Origin: Phenylobacterium sp. | GTDB taxonomy: Bacteria > Pseudomonadota > Alphaproteobacteria > Caulobacterales > Caulobacteraceae | Length of the DNA: 64,000 nt | Assembly (NCBI RefSeq): GCF_004799515.1 | Contig: NZ_SSMX01000030.1 | Coordinates: forward strand, 62,001-126,000 | Direction: 5' to 3' | Shown: positions 41,464-49,745 of the stretch, in pieces | How the letters are laid out: each line of letters opens with the position of its first letter | Numbering within the stretch: position 1 is the first letter of the stretch | Notes under the pieces: model-generated | The model's database searches: none | What the model saw: the letters and a program-made list of their open reading frames with translations, nothing else | Told to the model about the DNA's origin: nothing | Made by a program: the position numbers and the translations under genes

Positions 41464-42915
41464 TTGGTGGAATCCACGTCGCTGGAGGCGCATGGCGTCT
41501 CCGCACCGCTCGACGGGCCGGTCATCGCGGAGTTGGGCGGCGACGGGAAGTTGAACCGAGGCGCGATCGCCTGGGCGATCTTCGAGGGCGGCCGCGACCC
41601 CTACGTCATCCTGATCACCATCTACATCTTCCTGCCCTACGTCTCCTCGGTGCTGGTGGGCGACCCGATCCGCGGGCAGGAGGTGGTCAGCCGCTATGCG
41701 CAGATCCTCGGCTGGACCGTCATGGCCACCGCGCCCTTCCTCGGCGCCTCGATCGACAAGCTGGGCCGGCGCAAGATCCTGCTGGGCGTGATCGTCGGGC
41801 TGATGGTCCCGATCATCGGGGCCATGTGGTTCGCCAAGCCCGGCGGCGTGCTGTCGGTGCCGGTGATCATGGGGCTGTGGGCCGCCGCGACCCTGCTCTT
41901 CAACTACTCCGAGGTGCTGCACAATTCGCTCTTGGTGCGCGCGGCGGGCCTGCGCGGAGCGCACAAGGCGTCGGGTCTGGCGCTGGCTCTGGGCAACGCC
42001 GCCTCGGTGGTGATGCTGGCCTTCACCGCCTGGGCCTTCGCCCTGCCGGGCAAGGTGCCGTGGAGCTGGGTGCCGCACGCGCCGCTGTTCGGCCTGGACC
42101 CCGCGACCGCCGAGCCGCAGCGGGTGGTGGCCCTGATCGCCGCCGGCTCGCTGGCCCTGGGCGCGATCCCGCTCTTCCTGTTCACCCCGGACGCGCCCTC
42201 GACCGGCGTGCCCCTGCTGTCGGCCGTGCGCAGCGGCGTCGCCGACCTGATCGCCATGATCCGCACCGTGCGGCGCTACAAGGACGCCGTCGTCTACCTG
42301 GTCTCGCGGATGTTCTTCGTCGACGGGATGAACGCCATCCTGGTCTACGCCGGTGTCTACGCCACGGGCGTGATGAAGTGGGGCCCGCTGGAGATGCTGA
42401 CCTACGGCATCCTCCTGTCGATCACCGCGGCGATCGGCGGGCTGGCGGCGCGCGGGCTCGACGCGGCGCTGGGACCGAAGAACGCGCTTCGCCTGCAGAT
42501 CACCATGGCCATCCTCGGCAACCTGGCCCTCCTGGGCATGACCCCGACGCGGATCCTCTACCTGTGGTCCTTCGACCCGCACGCCCATCCGGCGATGTGG
42601 GCCGGGCCGGTGTTCCGCACCCTGCCGGAGTGGGTTTTCATCCTGATAGGCTTCTCGAATTCGATCTTCATCTCGGGCCAATATGCGTCGAGCCGCACGA
42701 TCCTGACGCGGCTGACGCCGCCAGCGCAGGCCGGCGCCTTCTTCGGGGTCTACGCCCTGGCCGGCGTGGCGACGAGCTGGCTCGCGCCCACCCTAGTCAA
42801 CTGGGGCACCCAGGCGACGCATAGCCAACAGGGCGGCTTCGCCATGATCCCGGTGCTGCTGACCGTGGGCCTCGTGGGCCTGGCCTTCGTCAAGGGCGGC
42901 GGGCGCGAACCCTAG
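41464..42915 (+). CDS. MFS transporter, Atg22/UMF1-like
   Basis: 483 residues with about 12 membrane segments. Sequence features AIFEGGRDPYVILITIYIFLPYVSSVL, LGASIDKLGRRKILLG (MFS signature) and FISGQYASSRTILTRLTPPAQAGAFFGVYALAG resemble the Atg22/UMF1 branch, whose bacterial members may export amino acids or similar solutes. Start is taken as TTG at 41464 (GTG at 41467 also possible) because a GGAGGTGAG ribosome site lies at 41452-41460. A longer frame overlaps the PEP-CTERM gene. Its stop overlaps the convergent pseudopilin gene by 4 bp (CTAG). Confidence 0.85.
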   Translation: MVESTSLEAHGVSAPLDGPVIAELGGDGKLNRGAIAWAIFEGGRDPYVILITIYIFLPYVSSVLVGDPIRGQEVVSRYAQILGWTVMATAPFLGASIDKLGRRKILLGVIVGLMVPIIGAMWFAKPGGVLSVPVIMGLWAAATLLFNYSEVLHNSLLVRAAGLRGAHKASGLALALGNAASVVMLAFTAWAFALPGKVPWSWVPHAPLFGLDPATAEPQRVVALIAAGSLALGAIPLFLFTPDAPSTGVPLLSAVRSGVADLIAMIRTVRRYKDAVVYLVSRMFFVDGMNAILVYAGVYATGVMKWGPLEMLTYGILLSITAAIGGLAARGLDAALGPKNALRLQITMAILGNLALLGMTPTRILYLWSFDPHAHPAMWAGPVFRTLPEWVFILIGFSNSIFISGQYASSRTILTRLTPPAQAGAFFGVYALAGVATSWLAPTLVNWGTQATHSQQGGFAMIPVLLTVGLVGLAFVKGGGREP

Positions 42916-43442
42916 CCGGTGTAGGCGATGGACGCGGCTTGCCGGGGCTTCAGGTAGAAGCTTTCGCCGAAGCTGAGCGCGGTCGGCAGGGTGATCCGCA
43001 GCGGCGAGGTGTAGCTGTACTGCATGTCGGTCTCGATGACGCTGTCGCCCGCCGAGAGCAGGGTGGGCGGGAAGCCGCTGGGGGTGCTGTTGACCGTCAG
43101 CGGGGTCATGCCGTTCCCCTGGCTCCAGGCGACCCGCGGCACGCCGCTGGGGTCGGCGACGACGCTGGTGATCCGCAGCTTCATGGCCGTGCTCGGAAAC
43201 GGCGTCATGATCGAGCCGCCGACCGTATAGATATCCGTGAGCTGCGCGGCGCTGATCGACCCGGTGGGCGACTGGGCGACCAGGTCGCCGACCACCGAGG
43301 CGACGTGGGCGGCCCGGCGCTCGGCCATGATGGCCATGGTCATCTCGGCCAGGCCGCAATAGGTCAGCAACATCACCGGGGCCAGCAGGGCGAACTCCAC
43401 CGCCGCCAGGCCGCGCTCATCTGTGCGCAGGCGCCTCAGCAT
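42912..43442 (-). CDS. TadE/TadG-like pseudopilin, second gene
   Basis: 176 residues: short basic N-terminus, DERGLAAVEFALLAPVMLLTYCG (TadE-family hydrophobic segment with preceding Gly-Leu-Ala-Ala processing-like site), then an extracytoplasmic domain. Such proteins are minor pilins of the Flp/Tad pilus. Its ATG overlaps the end of the upstream TadE-like gene by 7 bp. Located divergent from pilA, with no other tad/cpa genes beside them except cpaA. Confidence 0.85.
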   Translation of the reverse strand: MLRRLRTDERGLAAVEFALLAPVMLLTYCGLAEMTMAIMAERRAAHVASVVGDLVAQSPTGSISAAQLTDIYTVGGSIMTPFPSTAMKLRITSVVADPSGVPRVAWSQGNGMTPLTVNSTPSGFPPTLLSAGDSVIETDMQYSYTSPLRITLPTALSFGESFYLKPRQAASIAYTG

Positions 43443-44023
43443 CCCGCACCTTGCGGCGGATTGGTGTTGTAGGGCTCGTTGCGGAAGGCCGTGGTGCTGG
43501 TGAGCAACCGCTTGCCCGAGCCGCCGCCCATGTTCTCGAGCGCGTTGTTCAGCAGCGGGGTGAACAGGTTCCACTCGAAATAGCTGTTCACCAGGACGAT
43601 GTCGGTGGGCTGGCCCGGGGAGAAGCAGGGCGGGTTCTTGACCGGATTGAAGGTGGTGGGGTTCGGACCGGGCGCCGCGGCCAGGGTGGCGAAGCTGGAA
43701 AAGGTCTGGACGCCCACCCACAGCGCGGTGGGGCACTGCGCGCTCAGCCAGCTCATCCGCGAGCAGACCAGGGTCTTGAAGTCGCTCTGGGCGGTGGCGC
43801 CGCTGGTCTGGAACTCGCCGGTGCGGATCTCGCGCGCGGCCATGTAAGTGGCGTTGTCCAGGGTCACGTTGGCCAGGAACACCATGGCCAGCTCCAGGAG
43901 GCCGAAGGTCATAACCAGCAGGGGCAGGCTGACCATGGCGAACTCAACGGCCGTGACGCCGTGCTCCGCGCGGCGGAAGCGCGCCACAAATCGGCTCAGA
44001 CGTGTCAGCGAGGGCGTGCGCAC
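43436..44023 (-). CDS. TadE/TadG-like pseudopilin, first gene
   Basis: 195 residues: basic N-terminus (MRTPSLTRLSRFVARFRRAEHG), then VTAVEFAMVSLPLLVMTFGLLELAMVF, the TadE-type prepilin hydrophobic helix, followed by an extracellular domain with four cysteines (CSRM, CPTAL, CFSPG, C-terminal GAGC). Role: minor pilin for Flp pilus assembly. It overlaps the next gene by 7 bp and is divergent from pilA, 275 bp apart. Confidence 0.88.
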   Translation of the reverse strand: MRTPSLTRLSRFVARFRRAEHGVTAVEFAMVSLPLLVMTFGLLELAMVFLANVTLDNATYMAAREIRTGEFQTSGATAQSDFKTLVCSRMSWLSAQCPTALWVGVQTFSSFATLAAAPGPNPTTFNPVKNPPCFSPGQPTDIVLVNSYFEWNLFTPLLNNALENMGGGSGKRLLTSTTAFRNEPYNTNPPQGAGC

Positions 44024-44076
44024 GGGAGTCTCTCAAGATCGCACCGTCACGATACCGCTCCGTGACTAATCAAGAT

Positions 44077-44091
44077 TTAAAGAACTCGTAA
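44077..44091. promoter_or_regulatory. CtrA-like site, distal, pilA/tad region
   Basis: TTAA-N7-GTAA, one mismatch from the CtrA consensus, 54-68 bp upstream of the divergent TadE gene. Further isolated TTAA half-sites occur at 44133-44136 and 44151-44154. Confidence 0.4.
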
Positions 44092-44195
44092 ATCGCCGAA
44101 CAACCAATAGCCTATAGGCGCGGCTCGCGTGCTTAACGGGTCATTCAGAGTTAACATCAATTCACCAAAGAAAATTATCCTGATATACTTCGCAA

Positions 44196-44210
44196 TTTAC
44201 TGTCGATTAA
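44196..44210. promoter_or_regulatory. CtrA-like site before pilA
   Basis: TTTA-N7-TTAA, one mismatch from TTAA-N7-TTAA, 89-103 bp upstream of the pilA ATG. In Caulobacter pilA transcription is activated by CtrA, so a CtrA site at this spot fits. Confidence 0.5.
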
Positions 44211-44298
44211 GCGAGACCTGCGAACTTGGACGGGCATTAGGGCGAGCAGGCGAACAGCTTGAAGCCCGCAAACGACTGCTCGCTAGAAGGAGACTCAA

Positions 44299-44469
44299 AT
44301 GTCGAAGTTCGTGACCCGCTTCCTGAAGGACGAATCCGGTGCGACGGCCATCGAATATGGCCTGATCGCCGCCCTCGTCGCCGTGGTGCTCGTCGGCGCC
44401 CTGACCGCCCTCGGCACCCAGCTGTCGACCACCTTCGCCTCGGTGACCTCTTCGCTGACGCCGAAGTAA
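44299..44469 (+). CDS. pilA: Flp family type IVb pilin
   Basis: A 56-residue Flp/Fap pilin. Prepilin layout: short leader MSKFVTRFLKDESG, cleavage after Gly14, then AIEYGLIAALVAVVLVGALTALGTQL, the Flp motif with Glu-Tyr and hydrophobic helix. An AGAAGGAGA ribosome site precedes the ATG. It is the structural subunit of the Flp (Tad) pilus used for surface attachment. Cleaved by CpaA encoded 152 bp downstream. A strong terminator separates them, so pilA can be expressed at a high level alone. Confidence 0.95.
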   Translation: MSKFVTRFLKDESGATAIEYGLIAALVAVVLVGALTALGTQLSTTFASVTSSLTPK

Positions 44470-44496
44470 GCCGACGTCCGATCCAACCCTACAAAA

Positions 44497-44529
44497 CCCC
44501 CGACGGGCGACCGTCGGGGGTTTTTCTTT
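44497..44529 (+). terminator. Strong rho-independent terminator after pilA
   Basis: Stem CCCCCGACGG (44497-44506) and CCGTCGGGGG (44511-44520) with a GCGA loop, flanked by AAAA and followed by TTTTTCTTT. Confidence 0.93.
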
Positions 44530-44620
44530 GCGTGCGCCCTTCCCGACGCCGGCGAAACCCTCCGTTCATCGCTGCGCGCCATGCTGGGCGCCTCAACCGG
44601 ACGCCTGCCGAGCCCGCGCC

Positions 44621-45130
44621 ATGATCCACACCCTCCAGACCCTGCCGCTGCTGGCCTTCCCGGTGCTGGTGATCTGGGCCGCCGTGCGCGACGCGACCAG
44701 CTACACCATCCCCAACTGGATCCCGCTGGCCCTGGCCGGCGCCTTCCCGGTGGCCGCCGTGGCGCTCGGCCTGCCTCTCCCGGCGGCGGGCCTGGACCTC
44801 GCGGTCGGCGCCGCGGCCCTGATCGCCGGTATGGTCCTGTTCGCCCTGCGCTGGATCGGCGGCGGCGACGCCAAGCTGCTGGCGGCCGCGGCGCTGTGGC
44901 TCGGGCTCGGGCCGTCGCTCACCTTCCTGCTGGTCACCGCCATCGCCGGCGGAGCCCTGACCGGCGGCCTGCTGGCCCTGCGTTCGGCCACGCTCAGGCC
45001 CTTCGTCCCACAGGGCCCGGGCTGGTTCGCCCGGCTGGCCTCGCCCGGCGAGGGCGTGCCCTATGGGGTCGCCATCGCCCTGGGCGCGCTCGCCGCCTTC
45101 CCGGACTCAGCCCTCGCCGGCCGCATCTGA
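44621..45130 (+). CDS. cpaA: Prepilin peptidase, CpaA/TadV type
   Basis: 169 residues with about five membrane segments. Catalytic aspartates are seen in RDATSYTIPNW and in GGGDAKLL (the GxGD motif of A24 prepilin peptidases). It lacks the N-terminal methyltransferase domain of PilD, as expected for CpaA/TadV. It processes PilA and probably the TadE/G-like proteins. Located just after pilA, but the rest of the cpa cluster is not in this window. Confidence 0.92.
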   Translation: MIHTLQTLPLLAFPVLVIWAAVRDATSYTIPNWIPLALAGAFPVAAVALGLPLPAAGLDLAVGAAALIAGMVLFALRWIGGGDAKLLAAAALWLGLGPSLTFLLVTAIAGGALTGGLLALRSATLRPFVPQGPGWFARLASPGEGVPYGVAIALGALAAFPDSALAGRI

Positions 45131-45202
45131 GGCGGTTGCAGGCCTGGCGCGGATGCGCCTAGGAGAATGGCGGTCACCCCAGAACCGCCCGGAAACTTGC
45201 CC

Positions 45203-46600
45203 ATGTCCGACGTGATCCTCGACGCCGCCGACGGCTCAGCGGTCCCGGTCCATGCGGTCACTGCCGACGCTGCGGCCGCCGCCCTCGCCACCGCGCCGGC
45301 CGTGGCGAAGGCGCTGGCCACGCTCTCGGAGTTCAAGGGCAAGGCCGGCCAACTGCTGATCGCCCCCGACGAGGCCGGCGCCATGACCGGCGTCTGGTTC
45401 GGCCTGGGCGATGGCGGCGACCCCATGGCCTTCCGCGCCCTGGCCGCCAAGTTGCCCACCGGAACCTATCGCCTGGCCAGCGCGCCGGAGGGCCTCGACC
45501 GCAGCCAACTCGCCCTGGCCTTCGCCCTGGGGAGCTACCGGTTCGACCGCTACAAGGCCCACGAGGGCGACCGCGCGCGGCTGTTCGTCGACGGCGCGGA
45601 CGTGGAAGAGGCGCGCCACGTCGCCCACGCCTGCGCGCTCGCCCGGGACATGATCAACGCCCCGGCCAATGACATGGGGCCGCTGCAGATCGAGACCATC
45701 GCCCGCGAGATCGCCGAGCAGTACGGGGCGCGGATCACGGTGATCGCCGGCGAGGGCCTGCTGGAGGCCAACTATCCGGCCGTCCACGCCGTCGGCCGCG
45801 CCGCCGATCCGGCGCGCGCGCCCCGGATGATCGAGATCGCCTGGGACGGTGCGGGGGCGGACAAGCCGCTGGTCTGCCTGGTGGGCAAGGGCGTGGTCTT
45901 CGACACCGGCGGCCTGGACATCAAGCCCTCCGCCGGCATGCGGCAGATGAAGAAGGACATGGGCGGGGCGGCGCACGCGCTGGCGCTCGGGCGGATGATC
46001 ATGGCCGCCAAGTTGCCGGTGCGCCTGGCGGTGCTGGCCCCGGTGGTGGAGAACGCCATCAGCGGCGACGCCATGCGGCCCGGCGATATCCTGGCCTCCC
46101 GCAAGGGGCTCTCCATCGAGGTCGGCAACACCGACGCGGAGGGCCGGTTGATCCTGGCCGACGCGCTGGCGCGGGCGGGCGAGCTGAAGCCCGCGCTGAC
46201 GATCGATCTCGCCACCCTGACCGGCGCGGCGCGGGTGGCGCTGGGGCCGCAGTTGCCGCCGTTCTACACCGACGACGAGGGCCTGGCCGGCCAGATCGAG
46301 GCGGCGGCGCGGGCGGCCGACGACCCGGTCTGGCGCCTGCCGCTGTGGAAGCCTTACGCGGACGCCCTCGACAGCGACGTGGCCGACATCAAGAACGACC
46401 CCGACGCCTGGGCCCAGGCCGGCTCGGTGACCGCCGCGCTCTTCCTGCAGCGCTTCGCCCCGTCCGGCCCCGATTGCGGGCCCTGGGCGCACCTCGACAT
46501 CTTCGCCTGGAATCCGCGGGGGCGGCCAGGCCATCCGGCGGGCGCCGAGGCCCAGGCGATCCGCGGCCTCTACCGCATGATCCGCGAGCGCTTCGCCTGA
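45203..46600 (+). CDS. Leucyl aminopeptidase family protein (M17)
   Basis: 465 residues. M17 metal and catalytic motifs: VGKGVVFDTGGLDIKPS, KKDMGGAA, VENAISGDAMRPGD and the signature NTDAEGRLILADAL. A shorter N-terminal domain than PepA is typical of the alphaproteobacterial branch. It removes N-terminal residues of peptides with zinc or manganese in the cytoplasm. Its TGA overlaps the ATG of the next gene (TGATG), so translation is coupled. Confidence 0.92.
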   Translation: MSDVILDAADGSAVPVHAVTADAAAAALATAPAVAKALATLSEFKGKAGQLLIAPDEAGAMTGVWFGLGDGGDPMAFRALAAKLPTGTYRLASAPEGLDRSQLALAFALGSYRFDRYKAHEGDRARLFVDGADVEEARHVAHACALARDMINAPANDMGPLQIETIAREIAEQYGARITVIAGEGLLEANYPAVHAVGRAADPARAPRMIEIAWDGAGADKPLVCLVGKGVVFDTGGLDIKPSAGMRQMKKDMGGAAHALALGRMIMAAKLPVRLAVLAPVVENAISGDAMRPGDILASRKGLSIEVGNTDAEGRLILADALARAGELKPALTIDLATLTGAARVALGPQLPPFYTDDEGLAGQIEAAARAADDPVWRLPLWKPYADALDSDVADIKNDPDAWAQAGSVTAALFLQRFAPSGPDCGPWAHLDIFAWNPRGRPGHPAGAEAQAIRGLYRMIRERFA

Positions 46601-47445
46601 TGGACGCTGGCCTGGACCTCGATCCGCGAATCACGCCCCTGCGCGACGGGATCGCCAGCCGCGCGCTGGAGGGCCTGGTCCGCGCCGAGGTCTACCTCGA
46701 TCCCAAGCGGCTGAGCTGTAGGGTCCCGGCGGCCGGGATCCACCGCGCGCCGGATGCGGCCTCGGAACAGATGGACCAGCTGTTATTCGGCGAGGTCTTC
46801 GACGTCATCGAGGAGGAAGGCGGCTTCCTCTGGGGCCAGGCTGGGCGTGACGGCTATGTGGGCTTCGTGGCGGCGGGGGCGCTGGACCGGCCGGCGCCGG
46901 AGCCGACGCACCGGGTCGCCGCGGTGCGGACCTACGCCTTCGCCGAGCCCAGCATCAAGGCCCGCGCCTTCGGCCCCTATTCGATGAACGCCCTGGTCGC
47001 CGTCGAAGCGGTCGAGGGCCGGCTCGGCAAGGTCGCGGGCGCGGGCTGGATGGCCAGCGAGCACCTGACCCCGGTCGGGACCTTCGAAACCGATTGGGCC
47101 GCCGTCGCTGAACGTTTCCTGGGCGCGCCCTATCTGTGGGGCGGGCGCGAGAGTCTGGGACTGGACTGCTCGGGCCTGGTGCAGGCGGCGCTGCTCGCCT
47201 GTGGCCGGGCTTGCCCGCGCGACGCCGACCAGCAGGCGGGCCTCGGCCAGGCCATCGAACGCGGTGAGTTCCAGCGCGGCGACCTGGTGTTCTGGCGCGG
47301 CCACGTCGGGATCGGCCTCGACGCCGAGCGGATTGTCCACGCCAACGGCTTCCACATGGCCGTGGCGATCGAGCCGCTGGAGACTGCAATCAACCGGATC
47401 GACGCCGCCGGCGTCGGCCAGCCCACCCACTTCCGGCGCCCCTGA
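46600..47445 (+). CDS. NlpC/P60 (C40) peptidoglycan hydrolase-like protein
   Basis: 281 residues: bacterial SH3-like domains in the first half, then NlpC/P60 with the catalytic Cys in GLDCSGLVQAALLA, His in GHVGIGLDAERIVHANG, and the third catalytic residue nearby. No signal peptide is visible, as in DipM-like or cytosolic muropeptide hydrolases. It shares translational coupling with the leucyl aminopeptidase (TGATG), suggesting a role in recycling cell-wall peptides. Confidence 0.88.
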   Translation: MDAGLDLDPRITPLRDGIASRALEGLVRAEVYLDPKRLSCRVPAAGIHRAPDAASEQMDQLLFGEVFDVIEEEGGFLWGQAGRDGYVGFVAAGALDRPAPEPTHRVAAVRTYAFAEPSIKARAFGPYSMNALVAVEAVEGRLGKVAGAGWMASEHLTPVGTFETDWAAVAERFLGAPYLWGGRESLGLDCSGLVQAALLACGRACPRDADQQAGLGQAIERGEFQRGDLVFWRGHVGIGLDAERIVHANGFHMAVAIEPLETAINRIDAAGVGQPTHFRRP

Positions 47446-47486
47446 ATTGTCGCCGGTTCCTGGAACAGTATCCTGCCTTGTGCTTT

Positions 47487-47504
47487 AATGACCTGAAAGT
47501 CATT
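47487..47504. promoter_or_regulatory. TetR-type operator candidate
   Basis: AATGAC-N6-GTCATT, a perfect 6-bp inverted repeat 27 bp before the TetR gene. Position suggests autorepression. Confidence 0.65.
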
Positions 47505-47530
47505 TACTAGCGAGGCCGTGAGCGATCCTC

Positions 47531-48205
47531 ATGAATGAAGCGGGGCCCAGGTGGCGGCGGCGCAAAGAGGCGCGGCCGGCCGAGATGATCGAGGCGGCCC
47601 TCGACGTCTTCGCCGAACACGGCTTCGCCGCAGCCAAGCTGGACGACATCGCCCGGCGGGCCGGCGTCGCCAAGGGTTCGCTCTACCTCTACTTCGACAC
47701 CAAGGAGGCCCTGTTCCGCGCGGTGGTGGAGCAGATCATCGCGCCCGCGGTCAGCCGGGTGCTGGCGATGGCCCAAATTCCAGAAGAGGGGCCCCAGAAC
47801 GGTCCCTTCGCCGAGGTCGCGCCGCGCCTGCTGGCCGGGGCGGCGCTGGCGCTCAGCCAGGACCGCGTGGCGGCGGTGGCGCGCATGGTGATCGGTGAGG
47901 CCCGCACCTTCCCGGACCTGGCGCGCGTCTGGCACGACCAGGTCGTCGGGCCGCTGCTCTCGGCGGTCGCCGCCCGCATCGCCCGCGCCCAGGCGGCCGG
48001 CGAGGTGCGTCCCGGGAGCCCACGCACCCATGCCTTCTCCCTGGTCGGCCCGCTCTTGATGGCGACCCTCTACCGCCAGGTGTTCGCCGGCGTCGACGCC
48101 GACCCGCCGGACCTCGCCCAGGTCGCCGCCCAGCATGCCCAGAGCCTGCTTCAGGGCCTCATTCTCCCCGCAACGCCGCCCGCCAAGGAGCTTCCGGATG
48201 ACTGA
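47531..48205 (+). CDS. TetR family transcriptional regulator
   Basis: 224 residues, N-terminal helix-turn-helix: EMIEAALDVFAEHGFAAAKLDDIARRAGVAKGSLYLYFDTKEALF, then a variable C-terminal ligand domain. It overlaps the start of the following FAD monooxygenase by 8 bp and sits just downstream of a palindrome at 47487, so it probably controls its own expression and that of the monooxygenase. Ligand unknown. Confidence 0.93.
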   Translation: MNEAGPRWRRRKEARPAEMIEAALDVFAEHGFAAAKLDDIARRAGVAKGSLYLYFDTKEALFRAVVEQIIAPAVSRVLAMAQIPEEGPQNGPFAEVAPRLLAGAALALSQDRVAAVARMVIGEARTFPDLARVWHDQVVGPLLSAVAARIARAQAAGEVRPGSPRTHAFSLVGPLLMATLYRQVFAGVDADPPDLAQVAAQHAQSLLQGLILPATPPAKELPDD

Positions 48206-49718
48206 CAAACAGGTGCTGATCGCCGGCGCCGGCCCCACGGGCCTGGTCCTGGCCCTGTGGCTCACCAAGCTGGGCGTTCCAGTGCGGATCGTCGACAAGC
48301 TGCCGGCCCCCTCGACCACCTCGCGGGCGCTGGCCGTGCACGCCCGCACGCTGGAGCTCTACCGCCAGTTGGACCTCACCGACGCCGTGATCGCCAAGGG
48401 CTACAAGACCCCGGGGGTGCGCTTGTGGGTCGCCGGCGAGGAGCGGACCTCGCTGTCGTTCGACCGCGTGGGCGATGGCTTGACGCCCTATCCCTTCATG
48501 CACTGCTACCCGCAGGACGAGCACGAGCGCCTGCTGATCTCGCGGCTGGAGGCGATGGGCGTGCGCGTCGAACGCGGAGCCGAGGTGATCGGCTTCGCCG
48601 AGACGGTAGAGGGCCTGACCGTGCGGCTCAGGGGACCGGACGGCGCGGAGACGACAAGCGGCGCCGCCTACCTGTGCGGCTGCGACGGCGCGCGCTCGGC
48701 GGTGCGCCACGGCATGGACGCCGGCTATCCGGGCGGAACCTACCGCCAGGTGTTCTACGTCGCCGATGTGGAGGCCAAGGGCCCGCCGATGAACGGCGAC
48801 CTCAACATCGACCTGGAATCGGCCGACTTCCTGGCGGTCTTTCCCCTGGACGGCGGGCGCCGCGCGCGGCTCATCGGCACTGTGCGCGAAGGCGAGGGGA
48901 CCGATCCCGACAACCTGAAGTTCGAGGACGTCAGCGACCGGGCGATCCGTGACTTGAAGATCGAGGTCGAGGCGGTCAACTGGTTCTCCACCTACCGGGT
49001 GCACCACCGGGTGACTGACCGCTTCCGCAGCGGCCGCGCTTTCCTGCTGGGCGACGCCGCCCACATCCACAGCCCGGCCGGCGGCCAGGGGATGAACACC
49101 GGCATCGGCGACGCCATCAACCTGGCCTGGAAACTGGCGGTGGTGCTGGACGGGCGCGCGCCCGACGCCCTCTTGAACAGCTACGAGGCCGAGCGGCGGG
49201 CCTTCGCGCTTCGCCTGGTGGAGTCCACCGATCGGGGCTTCTCATTCGTCACGGCCGAGGGACCGGTCGCTGACCTGGTGCGCACCCGCCTGGTCCCGCT
49301 GCTGCTGCCGGCGGCCGCGCACGTCGAGGCCTTCCGTGAGTTCGCCTTCCGCACGGTGTCGCAGATCACGCTCAACTACCGCGACATGCCGATCAGCGTG
49401 GGCAAGGCCGGCGAGGTCTGCGGCGGCGACCGGCTGCCGTGGATCGCCGCGGACGGGCGCGATAACTACGATAGCCTCAGCCGCATCGGCTGGCAGGTCC
49501 ACGTCTACGGCGAGGCGCACCCCGGGCTCGTCGCCTGGTGTGTGGATCGCGGCCTGCCGCTGGAAGTCTTCGCCTGGTCACAGGCCTGCGCCGAGCGGGG
49601 GCTGCAGTCGGGCGCGGCCTATCTGCTGCGTCCGGACACCTATGTGGCGCTGGCCGATCCGTCGGGGTCGCCGCAGGCGCTGGAGGCCTATTTCGCGCGG
49701 ACCGGCGTTACGCCCTGA
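48198..49718 (+). CDS. FAD-dependent aromatic monooxygenase (PheA/UbiH-like)
   Basis: 506 residues. Motifs of the group A flavoprotein hydroxylases: AGAGPTGLVLALWL (FAD GxGxxG), GCDGARSAVRHGM (DG motif), and FLLGDAAHIHSPAGGQGMNTGIGDAINLAWKL (GD motif). The C-terminal part has a thioredoxin-like region. These enzymes hydroxylate aromatic compounds with NAD(P)H and O2; the substrate is not evident. It overlaps the tetR stop by 8 bp. Confidence 0.9.
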   Translation: MTDKQVLIAGAGPTGLVLALWLTKLGVPVRIVDKLPAPSTTSRALAVHARTLELYRQLDLTDAVIAKGYKTPGVRLWVAGEERTSLSFDRVGDGLTPYPFMHCYPQDEHERLLISRLEAMGVRVERGAEVIGFAETVEGLTVRLRGPDGAETTSGAAYLCGCDGARSAVRHGMDAGYPGGTYRQVFYVADVEAKGPPMNGDLNIDLESADFLAVFPLDGGRRARLIGTVREGEGTDPDNLKFEDVSDRAIRDLKIEVEAVNWFSTYRVHHRVTDRFRSGRAFLLGDAAHIHSPAGGQGMNTGIGDAINLAWKLAVVLDGRAPDALLNSYEAERRAFALRLVESTDRGFSFVTAEGPVADLVRTRLVPLLLPAAAHVEAFREFAFRTVSQITLNYRDMPISVGKAGEVCGGDRLPWIAADGRDNYDSLSRIGWQVHVYGEAHPGLVAWCVDRGLPLEVFAWSQACAERGLQSGAAYLLRPDTYVALADPSGSPQALEAYFARTGVTP

Positions 49719-49745
49719 GACGCGTCCTTCGGTCGTGAGGCCGTC

